From NCBI GenBank assembly GCA_017621495.1, contig JAGATB010000033.1:1-64000 (forward strand): DNA of 64,000 nucleotides, written 5' to 3'. This document shows, piece after piece, positions 25,467 to 34,547 of this stretch (position 1 is the first letter of the stretch; every line of letters starts with the position of its first letter). Origin of the DNA: Clostridia bacterium (GTDB taxonomy: Bacteria > Bacillota > Clostridia > UMGS1810). Below the pieces are notes generated by a model. It saw only the letters and a list, made by a program, of their open reading frames with translations, ran no database searches and was not told the origin of the DNA. The translations under genes and the position numbers were made by a program.

Positions 25467-28187
25467 ATGAGGAAGATAGCGATTCTTCTTGCAGTTATCT
25501 TAAGCTTAATCACTATTTTCCCCACCGGTTCATTTGCTAATGAAGTAATCACGGTAAGTATAGACGGTATTAACCTTAATTTTGATGATGCAGTGCCATT
25601 TACCGAGTCCGGCAGAGTGCTTGTACCTCTCAGGGTTATATCAGAAAACTTAAATATGAAGGTTGACTACAATGATAATTACATCACCGTATCAAACGAC
25701 AATGATAAATTTATTGTTATACAGATTGGCAGTAACACGGCATATGTCAATGGTGAAGCGGTAGCCTTGGAAACACCTCCCATATTAAAAAATGGCTGTA
25801 CATATGTTCCCCTGCGTTTCCTGATAGAAAATTACGGTTACGACGTTGAGTGGGACGGCGAAAACCAAAAGGTTTTGATTAATACCTACAATGCACGTTT
25901 CACTACGGAAACCGCTGAAAAAATCAAAGATATCAAGCAGAATATAACAGGTGCTGTAGAGTTTACCGTAGCCGAACCTGCAGATAACGGCATATATGTA
26001 TCTGTTGCTGATTTCGGAGCATCACCCTCTGCAACACCTCAGGAAAATGTCAAAGCCTTTGAGGATGCAATCGCAAGAGTTAAAGAGATAAACGCCTCCA
26101 AGCTTATCATACCCCAAGGTGTATATTATCTCGGTGAAGAACGCAAAACACAAATATCTTTCGTGGGAATTTCGGATTTACTGGTTGACGGTATGGGTTC
26201 TGAATTGATATTTACCGAGCACGAAACCGCTTCCAGCGGAGAGTTTATTTATATCGAAGACTGTAACAGACTCAAGCTATACAACTTGACTATTGATTGG
26301 GATTATGAAAGCTACCCGACCATATTCATCGGAGAAGTAAAAAGTATCGATTTTGATACTCACACAGTTGAGTTTACTGCAGACGGTATCAATATACCCG
26401 ACAAATTCGTATTTGGCGGAGGATATGACTGGGATATCGAAGCTAACAACAAGGTTCCTCAAGATAAGTATACCTTCCCCAAGGGCAATGTTGTAAGCTC
26501 GGTCAAAACGGGTCCCAACAGTTTTTCTGTAACCTTTAAAAACTCCAATAATTTTAAAGAAGCAAAGGTTGGCAGTCCCACACATTTAAATTTGACAGCA
26601 AACTACAACGCTAACGGAGTACAGACTACTAAATCTAAAGATATTATTTTCAATAAAGTAACGATGCACTCTGTTCCGTATATTGGATTTAATACTTCTT
26701 TAATAGAAAACCTGGAGTTTAATGAAGTAAAGGTTGTACCCAGAGAGGGCAGAAGATTTTCCAGCTACGGCGGACTTGAAACACATCATGTTTACCGAAA
26801 TGTCAAGCTTGTAAACAGCACATTGGACGGCATATTTGATGATATGATGCATATGAGTAACAACTATCTGGGAGCAGGTGCCATAAAGGTAGATGATTAT
26901 ACTGTTATCATGGATCACCTGCAGCACTTTGCACACAGCTTGATTATTCAAAAAGGTATGAAAATGGTTATGAAAACCAGCGAATTCGAGGATATAGACT
27001 GGCAGTCTGAAATAGTAGATTATGAATGGCAGATGGATTACTATCCCGGTGCAAGTGCTGCCCATAGATGTGTTGTTAAATTCAAAGACCCCCTTCCGGA
27101 AGGTTATCAAAACACAAATATGTTTTTCAGCAGGGGATTTGAAGGTAATTACATCATCAGAAATAATGTGTTGAGAAACGGTTCCTGCCATGCTTTATAT
27201 TACGGTATGCCAAATGGTCTTGTAGAAAACAACGTGATGGAAAACCTCGCTTATCCGCCATTTACCATACATACAGTTTTCCGTTGGGGCAGATGGACGA
27301 TAGGTGATAATGCAAGAAATGTCATTATACGTAATAATACAATCAAGGGCTCAAACTATGCTCAGCGTGACCCGGCTACATTCTTTATAGGCGGCGGTTA
27401 TGATAATCAGCCATCGAATTACATACCGGTCAAAGGATTTCCTGCACAGAATATCCTTATGGAAAATAATACCATAGAAGATTCTGTCTGGGCTGCCTTT
27501 GGTATGTTCTCCGCAAAAAATGTAATCGTAATTAATAACAAATTTATTAATTCCAATTTGAGGAAATCCAGAGCCAAATTTGAGGGTATGGGCAACGCAT
27601 ATATTTACAATGCAGAAGATGTAGTATTTGCCGGAAACTCAAATGAAAACACCGTCAATACATACGAGAGCGGATTATTTGTAGATGAGTATACCACCAA
27701 AAATATAGTATTGGAAGACAATATCGGCTTTGGCGATACCATTACTATGAAAGAACGTGTTGAAAAACTTGGTCAGAAGTATGATGACAATGGTGCTCTG
27801 ATAGTTGATACCGGCACATTTGGCTACGAAGAACTTAAGGGTTCATGGTCAAACAGTTCATATAAAGGCTATGGCAGCGCACAATCCCGTCAATGTCCCA
27901 CGGACACTGCACAAGTTAGATTCAAGCCCTTCCTGGAGAGTGGCACATACAGAGTAGCTGTATATAGGGTGGCAGCTACTGCCAATGAAAATGCAAGTGT
28001 TCTGGTTAAGGTTGCTCACAAAGACGGCGAATACGAAACAACCTTTGATGCTACTCAGGGTGGTTCGGGCTTTGTGGATATCGGTGAGTTTGAATTCAAT
28101 GAAGGTCTTACCGGTTATGTTGATTTGATGATTAATGGCTCTAAGATTATGAGGGTAAGCGCCGTTAAATTTGAAAAAATCGACTAA
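25467..28187 (+). CDS. Secreted right-handed beta-helix enzyme with stalk and golvesin-like domains
   Basis: A 906-residue exported protein starting directly after the lipoprotein stop codon. Signal peptide 1-24; copper-amine-oxidase-like stalk domain about 25-145 (RVLVPLRVISENLNMKV, TYVPLRFLIENYGYDV). A parallel beta-helix spans about 165-770, with repeated N-x-(I/V)-x-x-N-x-(F/I) coils such as NVIIRNNTIKGSN and ILMENNTIED, and a final beta-sandwich region. The order of motifs (LYNLTIDWD, then VYRNVKLVNSTLDGIFDD, then IIRNNVLRNGSCHALYYGM) recalls GH110 exo-galactosidases, but the match is only pattern-level. Probably a glycoside hydrolase or lyase acting on the imported glycan. Confidence 0.75.
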   Translation: MRKIAILLAVILSLITIFPTGSFANEVITVSIDGINLNFDDAVPFTESGRVLVPLRVISENLNMKVDYNDNYITVSNDNDKFIVIQIGSNTAYVNGEAVALETPPILKNGCTYVPLRFLIENYGYDVEWDGENQKVLINTYNARFTTETAEKIKDIKQNITGAVEFTVAEPADNGIYVSVADFGASPSATPQENVKAFEDAIARVKEINASKLIIPQGVYYLGEERKTQISFVGISDLLVDGMGSELIFTEHETASSGEFIYIEDCNRLKLYNLTIDWDYESYPTIFIGEVKSIDFDTHTVEFTADGINIPDKFVFGGGYDWDIEANNKVPQDKYTFPKGNVVSSVKTGPNSFSVTFKNSNNFKEAKVGSPTHLNLTANYNANGVQTTKSKDIIFNKVTMHSVPYIGFNTSLIENLEFNEVKVVPREGRRFSSYGGLETHHVYRNVKLVNSTLDGIFDDMMHMSNNYLGAGAIKVDDYTVIMDHLQHFAHSLIIQKGMKMVMKTSEFEDIDWQSEIVDYEWQMDYYPGASAAHRCVVKFKDPLPEGYQNTNMFFSRGFEGNYIIRNNVLRNGSCHALYYGMPNGLVENNVMENLAYPPFTIHTVFRWGRWTIGDNARNVIIRNNTIKGSNYAQRDPATFFIGGGYDNQPSNYIPVKGFPAQNILMENNTIEDSVWAAFGMFSAKNVIVINNKFINSNLRKSRAKFEGMGNAYIYNAEDVVFAGNSNENTVNTYESGLFVDEYTTKNIVLEDNIGFGDTITMKERVEKLGQKYDDNGALIVDTGTFGYEELKGSWSNSSYKGYGSAQSRQCPTDTAQVRFKPFLESGTYRVAVYRVAATANENASVLVKVAHKDGEYETTFDATQGGSGFVDIGEFEFNEGLTGYVDLMINGSKIMRVSAVKFEKID

Positions 28188-28208
28188 ATAAAACTTTAAT
28201 GAAAGAAG

Positions 28209-31200
28209 GTGATTGACATAATAAAAAGAATTCTTGCAAGCTTTTTAATAACAACAATTTGTTTTTCGCTATTTACTGTGATGCCGGTCTTCGCAGGTGT
28301 AACGGATAACAACCCGTATAATGTGGCACTGGGTAGGACTGTAACGGATGTTAATGGAGTTGCGGCGTATGCCCCCAATATACCCAATCTGGTAAACGGA
28401 GACTCTATAGATTCCGGTGCTACTGTTGCTATAACAAGCGGCAAATTACCGAATGCTGTCATAGAAATTGATTTGGCGGATACATATACTCTTTCGGGTG
28501 TAGATGTGCTGTCCGGTACAGATGCGAATGGAAATCCGAGTACCGGTCTTTTAAAAGAATATCAGATACATTATTTATCAGGCGAAGAGTGGATACCTGC
28601 TAAGATTGCTGCCGGCACGGATATAAAATATTCTAATGGTGTTATAAATGAACGTGTTACGGTTTTAGCTGACGGATGCACAGTGAATTGCAATAGCGGA
28701 TACAGCTTACTGGTCTTTGATGGGCTCATTACAACGAATAAAATCCGTATCGTTTCAAAACATGGCGATAAAACAACAACTAATTTAAGAGAAATCAGAG
28801 TGTATAAGGCAGATGCCAATAACATTGCATTCAGAAAACCTGTTACAGTAAGCTATAATTCTTTCGGTAATGGTGGCAGTAAAACTACTGTACAACAGCT
28901 TCCGTCTTTCGTTGTTGACGGACAGAGCAATAATACATCATCCCAGGAATTTCTATTTGGTAGTAATGCAAATACTGCTACAACCGATCATTGGGTAGAA
29001 ATCGATTTACTTAAGGATTATACCATAAACAGAGCCGTAGTAAGTACAGCAACTACCCAAAACTTTAGTCTTCAGGCATATGTAAACGGTGGATGGGTTG
29101 ATATTCCGGGTGCAAGCGTTACTGACAATAAACTTGCTGATTGTGAGCTGACATTCCCGGAATATACTGCAAGCAAGGTAAGATTGTTTTTACCCCAAGG
29201 ACAATCTAACCAAAAAATCAAGGAAATAAAGATATATACCACAGATATCATAAACCTGGATGAATTTGGATATGAAAGCGGCGGCACACCCTTGAAATCT
29301 CTTGTTGCGGATGCTGATGCAATCGGAAATATGAGATTAACCAATATCTCAGGCTCACCGCAGAATGTAACTTATATTGCTGCACTTTATGAAAATGTCA
29401 ATGGTACAGATAAGCTTAAGGATGTCAAATTAGACAGCAGTGAAATACCTGCAGGGATGAGTGAGAACTTAAGTGTAGATATGAAATTACCTCCAAATAT
29501 AGATAACTGCACACTCAAAACATTCCTGTTTGACACCATGGATAATATCAGACCCTATTTTGGCACCGATAAATTTCCTGTATTGCAAAAGCCTGTATAT
29601 GATTATCCCTTTACTGAGGAAACCTCGGAGAAAATACTTGATATTATGGACAACATATCCGGTGCCAAGGACTTTACGGTTTCCGAGCCGGTAAACAATG
29701 GTATCTCTGTATCTGTTGCGGATTTCGGAGCATCACCGGACAAAAACGCATATGCTAATCTTACTTGTTTTGAAAATGCCATAGCTAAGGTAAAGGAGAT
29801 AAATGCATCAACGCTTATCATACCCGAAGGTGTATATTATCTGGGTAAGGATAGACAAACACAGATATCTCTGGAAGGTATTTCAGATTTATTAATCGAC
29901 GGCAGGGGCTCTGAACTGATATTTACCGACCACGAAACCGCTTCTGACGGTCAGTTCATATATATTAATGACTGCAGCAGAATCAAGATGAGCAATTTGA
30001 CTATTGACTGGGATTTTGAAAGCAGCCCCACCATATTTATCGGAGAAGTAAGTGCCGTGAATTTTAATACTCACACAGTTGAGTTTACAGCAGAGGGTGT
30101 AAATATACCGGATAGCTTCACCTTCGGCGGAGGCAGAGAGTGGGATACCAATGTAAATAATAAAGTTCCGTCAGAAAACTATAATTTTCCCTCGGGCGAT
30201 AGTGTTGTAAGCACAGCAAAAACCGGTACCAACAGCTTTAGTGTTACCTTTAAGAATTCTAATTATTTTAAAGAGGTAAAGGTTGGAAGTCCTGCATTTT
30301 TACAGTTAACACCAAACTATAATGCGAACGGTATCCGTACATACAAGAGTAAAGATATCATTTTTAGTGATGTGACTGTGCACAGTGTTCCGTATATTGC
30401 ATTTGACAGCACTTTGACAGAAAATCTGGAATTTAACAGGGTAAAGGTTGTACCACGAGAAGGCAGAAGATTTTCAAGCTTCGGTGGACTGGAAACACAT
30501 CGCATTTATCAAAATGTCAAGCTTGTGAATTGTACTTTGGACGGTATATATGATGATATGTTCCATCTTAGTAACAGCTTTTTGGGTACAGGTGCTATAA
30601 AGCAGGATGATTATACAGTTATATTTGATCATTTGCAGCTCTTTGCGCATCAGGACATTATTTATGAAGGTGCTCCCATGACCATGAAAACGAGTCAATT
30701 TGAAGACATCAACTGGCAGTCAGAAATAGCCTCCTTTGAGTGGCAGTACAATTACTATCCCGGTGATAGTGCTGCTCACAGGTGTGTGGTTAAATTTAAA
30801 GATGCACTCCCGGCAGACTATGAGGACACTAATTTCTTTTTCAATATGGATTTCGGTGGTAATTATATTGTAAGAAATAATGTCTTGAGAAATGGTTCAT
30901 GCCATGCTTTCTACTTTGGTATGGATAGTGGTACTGTAGAAGACAATACCATAGAAAATATAGCTTATCCTGCCTTTGCACTCCACAATGTTTTGCGTTG
31001 GAGCAGATGGACTATAGGAGACAATCCGAGCAATGTAATCATACGAGGCAATGTAGTCAAGGGCTCCAACTATGCTCAGCGTGACCCGGCATCATTTTTC
31101 ATAGGCGGAGGCTATGATGAGCAGCCTTCAAATTACACAGATGTCAAAGGTTACGTCGCTCACAACATCCTGATGGAAGATAATACCATAGAAGATTCTG

Positions 31201-31466
31201 CATGGGCTGCCTTCGGTATGTTCTCTGCCAAAAATGTGATTGTAATAAACAACAAGTTCATCAATTCCAATTTTAGAGAATCAAGAGAAAAATATGAAGG
31301 TATGGGCAATGTCTATATCTACAATGCAAAGGATATCGTATTTGCCGGCAATACAAACAAAAATACCGTAGATACATACGAAAGCGGATTGTTTGTAGCC
31401 GCAGATACTACAGAAAACGTAGTCATAGAAGATAACGTTGGCTTTGGTGACACAATCACCAAATAA
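28209..31466 (+). CDS. Secreted beta-helix enzyme with two F5/8 type C domains (paralog of upstream gene)
   Basis: About 1085 residues. N-terminal signal peptide, two discoidin-like domains closely resembling those of the genes at 16730 and 31745, an Ig-like domain ending in LKTFLFDTMDNIRPYF, then a beta-helix about two-thirds identical by eye to that of the preceding gene (for example GRRFSSFGGLETHRIYQNVK). It lacks the paralog's C-terminal domain. The start is unclear: the ribosome binding site AGAAGGTGAT is followed at proper distance by ATAATAAAAAGA, where its relatives have ATG. The in-frame GTG at 28209 overlaps the ribosome binding site. No promoter in the 21-bp gap. Confidence 0.75.
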   Translation: MIDIIKRILASFLITTICFSLFTVMPVFAGVTDNNPYNVALGRTVTDVNGVAAYAPNIPNLVNGDSIDSGATVAITSGKLPNAVIEIDLADTYTLSGVDVLSGTDANGNPSTGLLKEYQIHYLSGEEWIPAKIAAGTDIKYSNGVINERVTVLADGCTVNCNSGYSLLVFDGLITTNKIRIVSKHGDKTTTNLREIRVYKADANNIAFRKPVTVSYNSFGNGGSKTTVQQLPSFVVDGQSNNTSSQEFLFGSNANTATTDHWVEIDLLKDYTINRAVVSTATTQNFSLQAYVNGGWVDIPGASVTDNKLADCELTFPEYTASKVRLFLPQGQSNQKIKEIKIYTTDIINLDEFGYESGGTPLKSLVADADAIGNMRLTNISGSPQNVTYIAALYENVNGTDKLKDVKLDSSEIPAGMSENLSVDMKLPPNIDNCTLKTFLFDTMDNIRPYFGTDKFPVLQKPVYDYPFTEETSEKILDIMDNISGAKDFTVSEPVNNGISVSVADFGASPDKNAYANLTCFENAIAKVKEINASTLIIPEGVYYLGKDRQTQISLEGISDLLIDGRGSELIFTDHETASDGQFIYINDCSRIKMSNLTIDWDFESSPTIFIGEVSAVNFNTHTVEFTAEGVNIPDSFTFGGGREWDTNVNNKVPSENYNFPSGDSVVSTAKTGTNSFSVTFKNSNYFKEVKVGSPAFLQLTPNYNANGIRTYKSKDIIFSDVTVHSVPYIAFDSTLTENLEFNRVKVVPREGRRFSSFGGLETHRIYQNVKLVNCTLDGIYDDMFHLSNSFLGTGAIKQDDYTVIFDHLQLFAHQDIIYEGAPMTMKTSQFEDINWQSEIASFEWQYNYYPGDSAAHRCVVKFKDALPADYEDTNFFFNMDFGGNYIVRNNVLRNGSCHAFYFGMDSGTVEDNTIENIAYPAFALHNVLRWSRWTIGDNPSNVIIRGNVVKGSNYAQRDPASFFIGGGYDEQPSNYTDVKGYVAHNILMEDNTIEDSAWAAFGMFSAKNVIVINNKFINSNFRESREKYEGMGNVYIYNAKDIVFAGNTNKNTVDTYESGLFVAADTTENVVIEDNVGFGDTITK

Positions 31467-31525
31467 GTACTCTTTTAATAAATCAGACTGATTTAAGTCT
31501 GTTTTAAAGTTTGATAAAATGTAGA

Positions 31526-31695
31526 GGTGATTCACAAATCCATGTCATTAACTTAAGAATAATTAAATTGAGTTTTGTAGGGCACAGCCTTCAGGATGTG
31601 CCGAAAATACAACATTTACGTTTCGTCAGAAACTGCCGAACCCTACAATTTCTCAAACAAATAGCTTAAGTTAATGATATTGTTCACGAATCACC
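31526..31695. repeat. 170-bp long imperfect palindrome containing a dispersed repeat
   Basis: Outer arms GGTGATTC (31526) and GAATCACC (ending 31695), inner arms TCATTAACTTAAG and CTTAAGTTAATGA, and a central 72-bp unit 31576-31647 bounded by TGTAGGG / CCCTACA. The central unit is related, in opposite orientation, to 36713-36775. No ORF inside; it lies between two surface-protein genes of one operon and could act as an attenuator or be an inserted MITE. Confidence 0.75.
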
Positions 31696-31744
31696 CCTGC
31701 ATAAATATTTATAAAATAATATGAAAGAAGAGAGTGAAAAAATT

Positions 31745-34354
31745 ATGAAAAGAAAAATTTTGGTAACTTTTTTGGTAATAACGATGTGTATGTCGTTATT
31801 TACAGTGCCGGCATTCGCATCTGAAACGGATGACAACCCGTACAATGTGGCACTTGACAAGACTGTAACGGATGTTAATAACACCGGAAACGGTACTTTT
31901 ACGACAGATAAATTGACAAACGGTGACAGTACAGATAGTAGCGCTGTATTTATGGTGACAAGCACCAAACGAGCAAATGCTGTTTACGAAATTGACTTAG
32001 CCGGTACATATACAATTTCCGGTGTAGATGTTATGTCCGGAAATAACAACAACGGAGCGCCAGCGAGTAATGACGTTTTAAAAGCATATCAGATACATTA
32101 TTTATCTAATGGAGAGTGGATACCTGCTAAGATTGCTGCCGGTACGGATGTTGGATGGATAAATAATGCTTTTATGAACAATCGCGTTACAGTTTTAGCT
32201 GACGGATGCACTGTGAATTGCGTTAGCGGAAATAATTTTCTCGTTTTTGATGGGAATATTACAACCAATAAAATACGCCTTGTTTCAAAAGATGAAACTG
32301 TAGCAGTAACAAAATTAAGAGAAATCAGAGTGTATAAGGCAGATGATAACAACGTTGCATTCAGAAAGCCCGTTTCGATAAATTATTCGGATTTTGGCGG
32401 AGGAAGTGGAAAAGATACTTTGAGGCAGGTTCCTTCCTATGCTGTTGACGGACAGAGTGATAACGCAAGCGGACAGGAATATGCGTTGCCGAGCAAAGCA
32501 AATACCGCAAGTAATGACTATTATGTAGAAATCGATTTACTTAAAGATTACAACATAAACAGAGCTCAGGTGGTGACTAAATATAGCGCTGCGAGCATTA
32601 AACTTCAGGCATATGTAAACAATGCGTGGGTTGATATCCCCGATGCAGCTGTTACAAATAATAAAGCTGCCAACTGTGAATTCACATTCCCGGTATATAC
32701 TGCAAACAAAGTAAGAGTGTTTTTCCCTGCCGGAAACAGTTCCCTTTCGATTAGAGAAGTCAAGCTCTATGCAGTAGACGATATAGTTGTAAATGAATTC
32801 GGTTATACAAATAATGGCGAGCCTATGCAGGGACTCGTTGATGATGCTACCTTTAACGGAAGCATGACATTAACAAACAACACAAATTCAACTAAAAATG
32901 TAACCTTTATTTCAGCACTTTATGAAAACGTAAATGGTTCTTTGCAGCTTAAGAATGCTAAAACAGACACTGCGCAAATAGCAGGCGGTGGTCAAAGCGA
33001 AACTCTGGAGGTAAATATCGAATTACCGGAAAACACTGATAATTACGTATTAAAAACCTTCCTGTTTGACACCATGGATAATATCAAACCATACTTTGCT
33101 TCCGGCAAGTTCCGTACACTTACTAAGGATGTTTTAAAAGCTGAATTCGATGGCATAGAGGATAATCAGTATATGCCCGATACTGCAACAGTAGAAGTAC
33201 AGGCGACCTATGGTACTAAGAACGTTAAAGATGTAGAATTGTATTTGGATGACACAGAGCTTGCTACTACATATAGCGATGGTGTATATTCTGCAAAATT
33301 ACCTGATGGTATCACAGCTTCCACGCACACACTGTATGCCAAGGCAATAGGTGAGGACGATACCGAAGTTACCACAGATACTTTTAATGTAAATGTTTAT
33401 GATTCTTCAAAAATCGTTGTAAAACAGACAAATAACAATATAACTTTCTATATTAAGGGTTCTGATGAAAACAGCAACAGATATATTAAACACATATTTA
33501 AGAGAGCTACCGTACCTGCAAACAATGAAGGTAAAGACCTTGGTGGTGATTTGTGGAGAATGTACGGAAGCTACGACGTAGAAAGAACAGGAGAGTACGA
33601 CTTTACAGACGTATATAATGACACCTTTGTAGCGTATGGTACTGAGTGGGAATGTGCTCTGGAAATTGCTGATAAAGATACATACATTCCGAATAAATCC
33701 GATAGCTTCATTGGCGGATACCACAAAAACGAATTTGTTATTGATGATTCTATAGCAGCCAAGTATGACGGAGTCGCAGTTGATTTAACTAAATCTCAGA
33801 ATTTACTTGTTGATAAAATCGAATTTGCAGAAAAATCAAATATGTACATCGGAGCTCAAACCGAAGATGAATTGCTTGCAGTGCATACTAAGGACTATGA
33901 AATCACAGCAACAGGCGGTATTAAAGTTGTACAGGGCTTTGAATTTAAGAAATCTGTTGGATTAAAGAGTGCGTATACTACAATGCTTCCTATAATGAGA
34001 CAGCTGAACGATGGTACTCAGATTACAGACAGAGCAATGCGTGATGACAACGGAAACGGCTTGTTTGATGATACAGAGTATGATGTAACATATGGCAAAA
34101 ACAGCACAATTGAGATAGGTAAAGCCGCAAACGGTATCTATGCTGCAAAAATCTGGGGCGTAGAAAGCGGTATTTCTGCAGAAGTTACCGTTAGCTATGA
34201 TCCTGTAATCGAAACCAATGACTTCTTTGTAGCTATGTATACAGAAAATAACGGTTATAATAAGCTTTATTATGATTACTGCGGTAGCTATACACCACAA
34301 GTTGGCGAGAAATGGAATGTTACAACTACATTCAAATTTGATATCACAAAATAA
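31745..34354 (+). CDS. Secreted protein with two F5/8 type C domains, Ig-like domain and unknown C-terminus
   Basis: An 869-residue exported protein. Signal peptide residues 1-27 (MKRKILVTFLVITMCMSLFT). Two discoidin-like domains follow (NPYNVALDKTVTDVNNT; NVAFRKPVSINYSDFG), then an Ig-like region ending LKTFLFDTMDNIKPYFAS, a second Ig-like unit (VEVQATYGTKNVKDVELYLD) and about 310 C-terminal residues that I do not recognise (DLWRMYGSYDVERTGEYDF; EFVIDDSIAAKYDGVAVDLT). It has no SLH motif, so it may be secreted or bind glycans through its discoidin domains. Start chosen at 31745; the earlier in-frame ATG at 31721 has no ribosome binding site. Confidence 0.75.
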   Translation: MKRKILVTFLVITMCMSLFTVPAFASETDDNPYNVALDKTVTDVNNTGNGTFTTDKLTNGDSTDSSAVFMVTSTKRANAVYEIDLAGTYTISGVDVMSGNNNNGAPASNDVLKAYQIHYLSNGEWIPAKIAAGTDVGWINNAFMNNRVTVLADGCTVNCVSGNNFLVFDGNITTNKIRLVSKDETVAVTKLREIRVYKADDNNVAFRKPVSINYSDFGGGSGKDTLRQVPSYAVDGQSDNASGQEYALPSKANTASNDYYVEIDLLKDYNINRAQVVTKYSAASIKLQAYVNNAWVDIPDAAVTNNKAANCEFTFPVYTANKVRVFFPAGNSSLSIREVKLYAVDDIVVNEFGYTNNGEPMQGLVDDATFNGSMTLTNNTNSTKNVTFISALYENVNGSLQLKNAKTDTAQIAGGGQSETLEVNIELPENTDNYVLKTFLFDTMDNIKPYFASGKFRTLTKDVLKAEFDGIEDNQYMPDTATVEVQATYGTKNVKDVELYLDDTELATTYSDGVYSAKLPDGITASTHTLYAKAIGEDDTEVTTDTFNVNVYDSSKIVVKQTNNNITFYIKGSDENSNRYIKHIFKRATVPANNEGKDLGGDLWRMYGSYDVERTGEYDFTDVYNDTFVAYGTEWECALEIADKDTYIPNKSDSFIGGYHKNEFVIDDSIAAKYDGVAVDLTKSQNLLVDKIEFAEKSNMYIGAQTEDELLAVHTKDYEITATGGIKVVQGFEFKKSVGLKSAYTTMLPIMRQLNDGTQITDRAMRDDNGNGLFDDTEYDVTYGKNSTIEIGKAANGIYAAKIWGVESGISAEVTVSYDPVIETNDFFVAMYTENNGYNKLYYDYCGSYTPQVGEKWNVTTTFKFDITK

Positions 34355-34364
34355 TAGCTTTATA

Positions 34365-34389
34365 TGTGACGGCGTTAACAGCCGTCACA
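34365..34389 (+). terminator. Terminator of the surface-protein/transporter operon
   Basis: TGTGACGGC and GCCGTCACA form a 9-bp GC-rich stem with a 7-nt loop, 10 bp after the stop codon. Confidence 0.75.
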
Positions 34390-34393
34390 TATT

Positions 34394-34502
34394 TATAATA
34401 AAGTCATGACAGGCGGGGACGGCAGGTAATTTTGTCATGTAAAACCTTGCTTTTATGTGACAAAATAGCTCCGTCCCATGGATGTTGTGACTTTATTTAC
34501 AG
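34394..34502. repeat. 110-bp palindromic dispersed repeat (copy 2)
   Basis: Same orientation and internal order as 6506-6615: AAAGTCATGACAG, GGTAATTTTGTCAT, a GTGACAAAATAGCTCCGT inverted partner, then GGATGTTGTGACTTTATTTACAG. The two copies bracket the whole carbohydrate island between them. Confidence 0.75.
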
Positions 34503-34547
34503 CCCCTTTATTAATAAGATAGTGTAATCGGAAAAGAAGGAGTTTTT

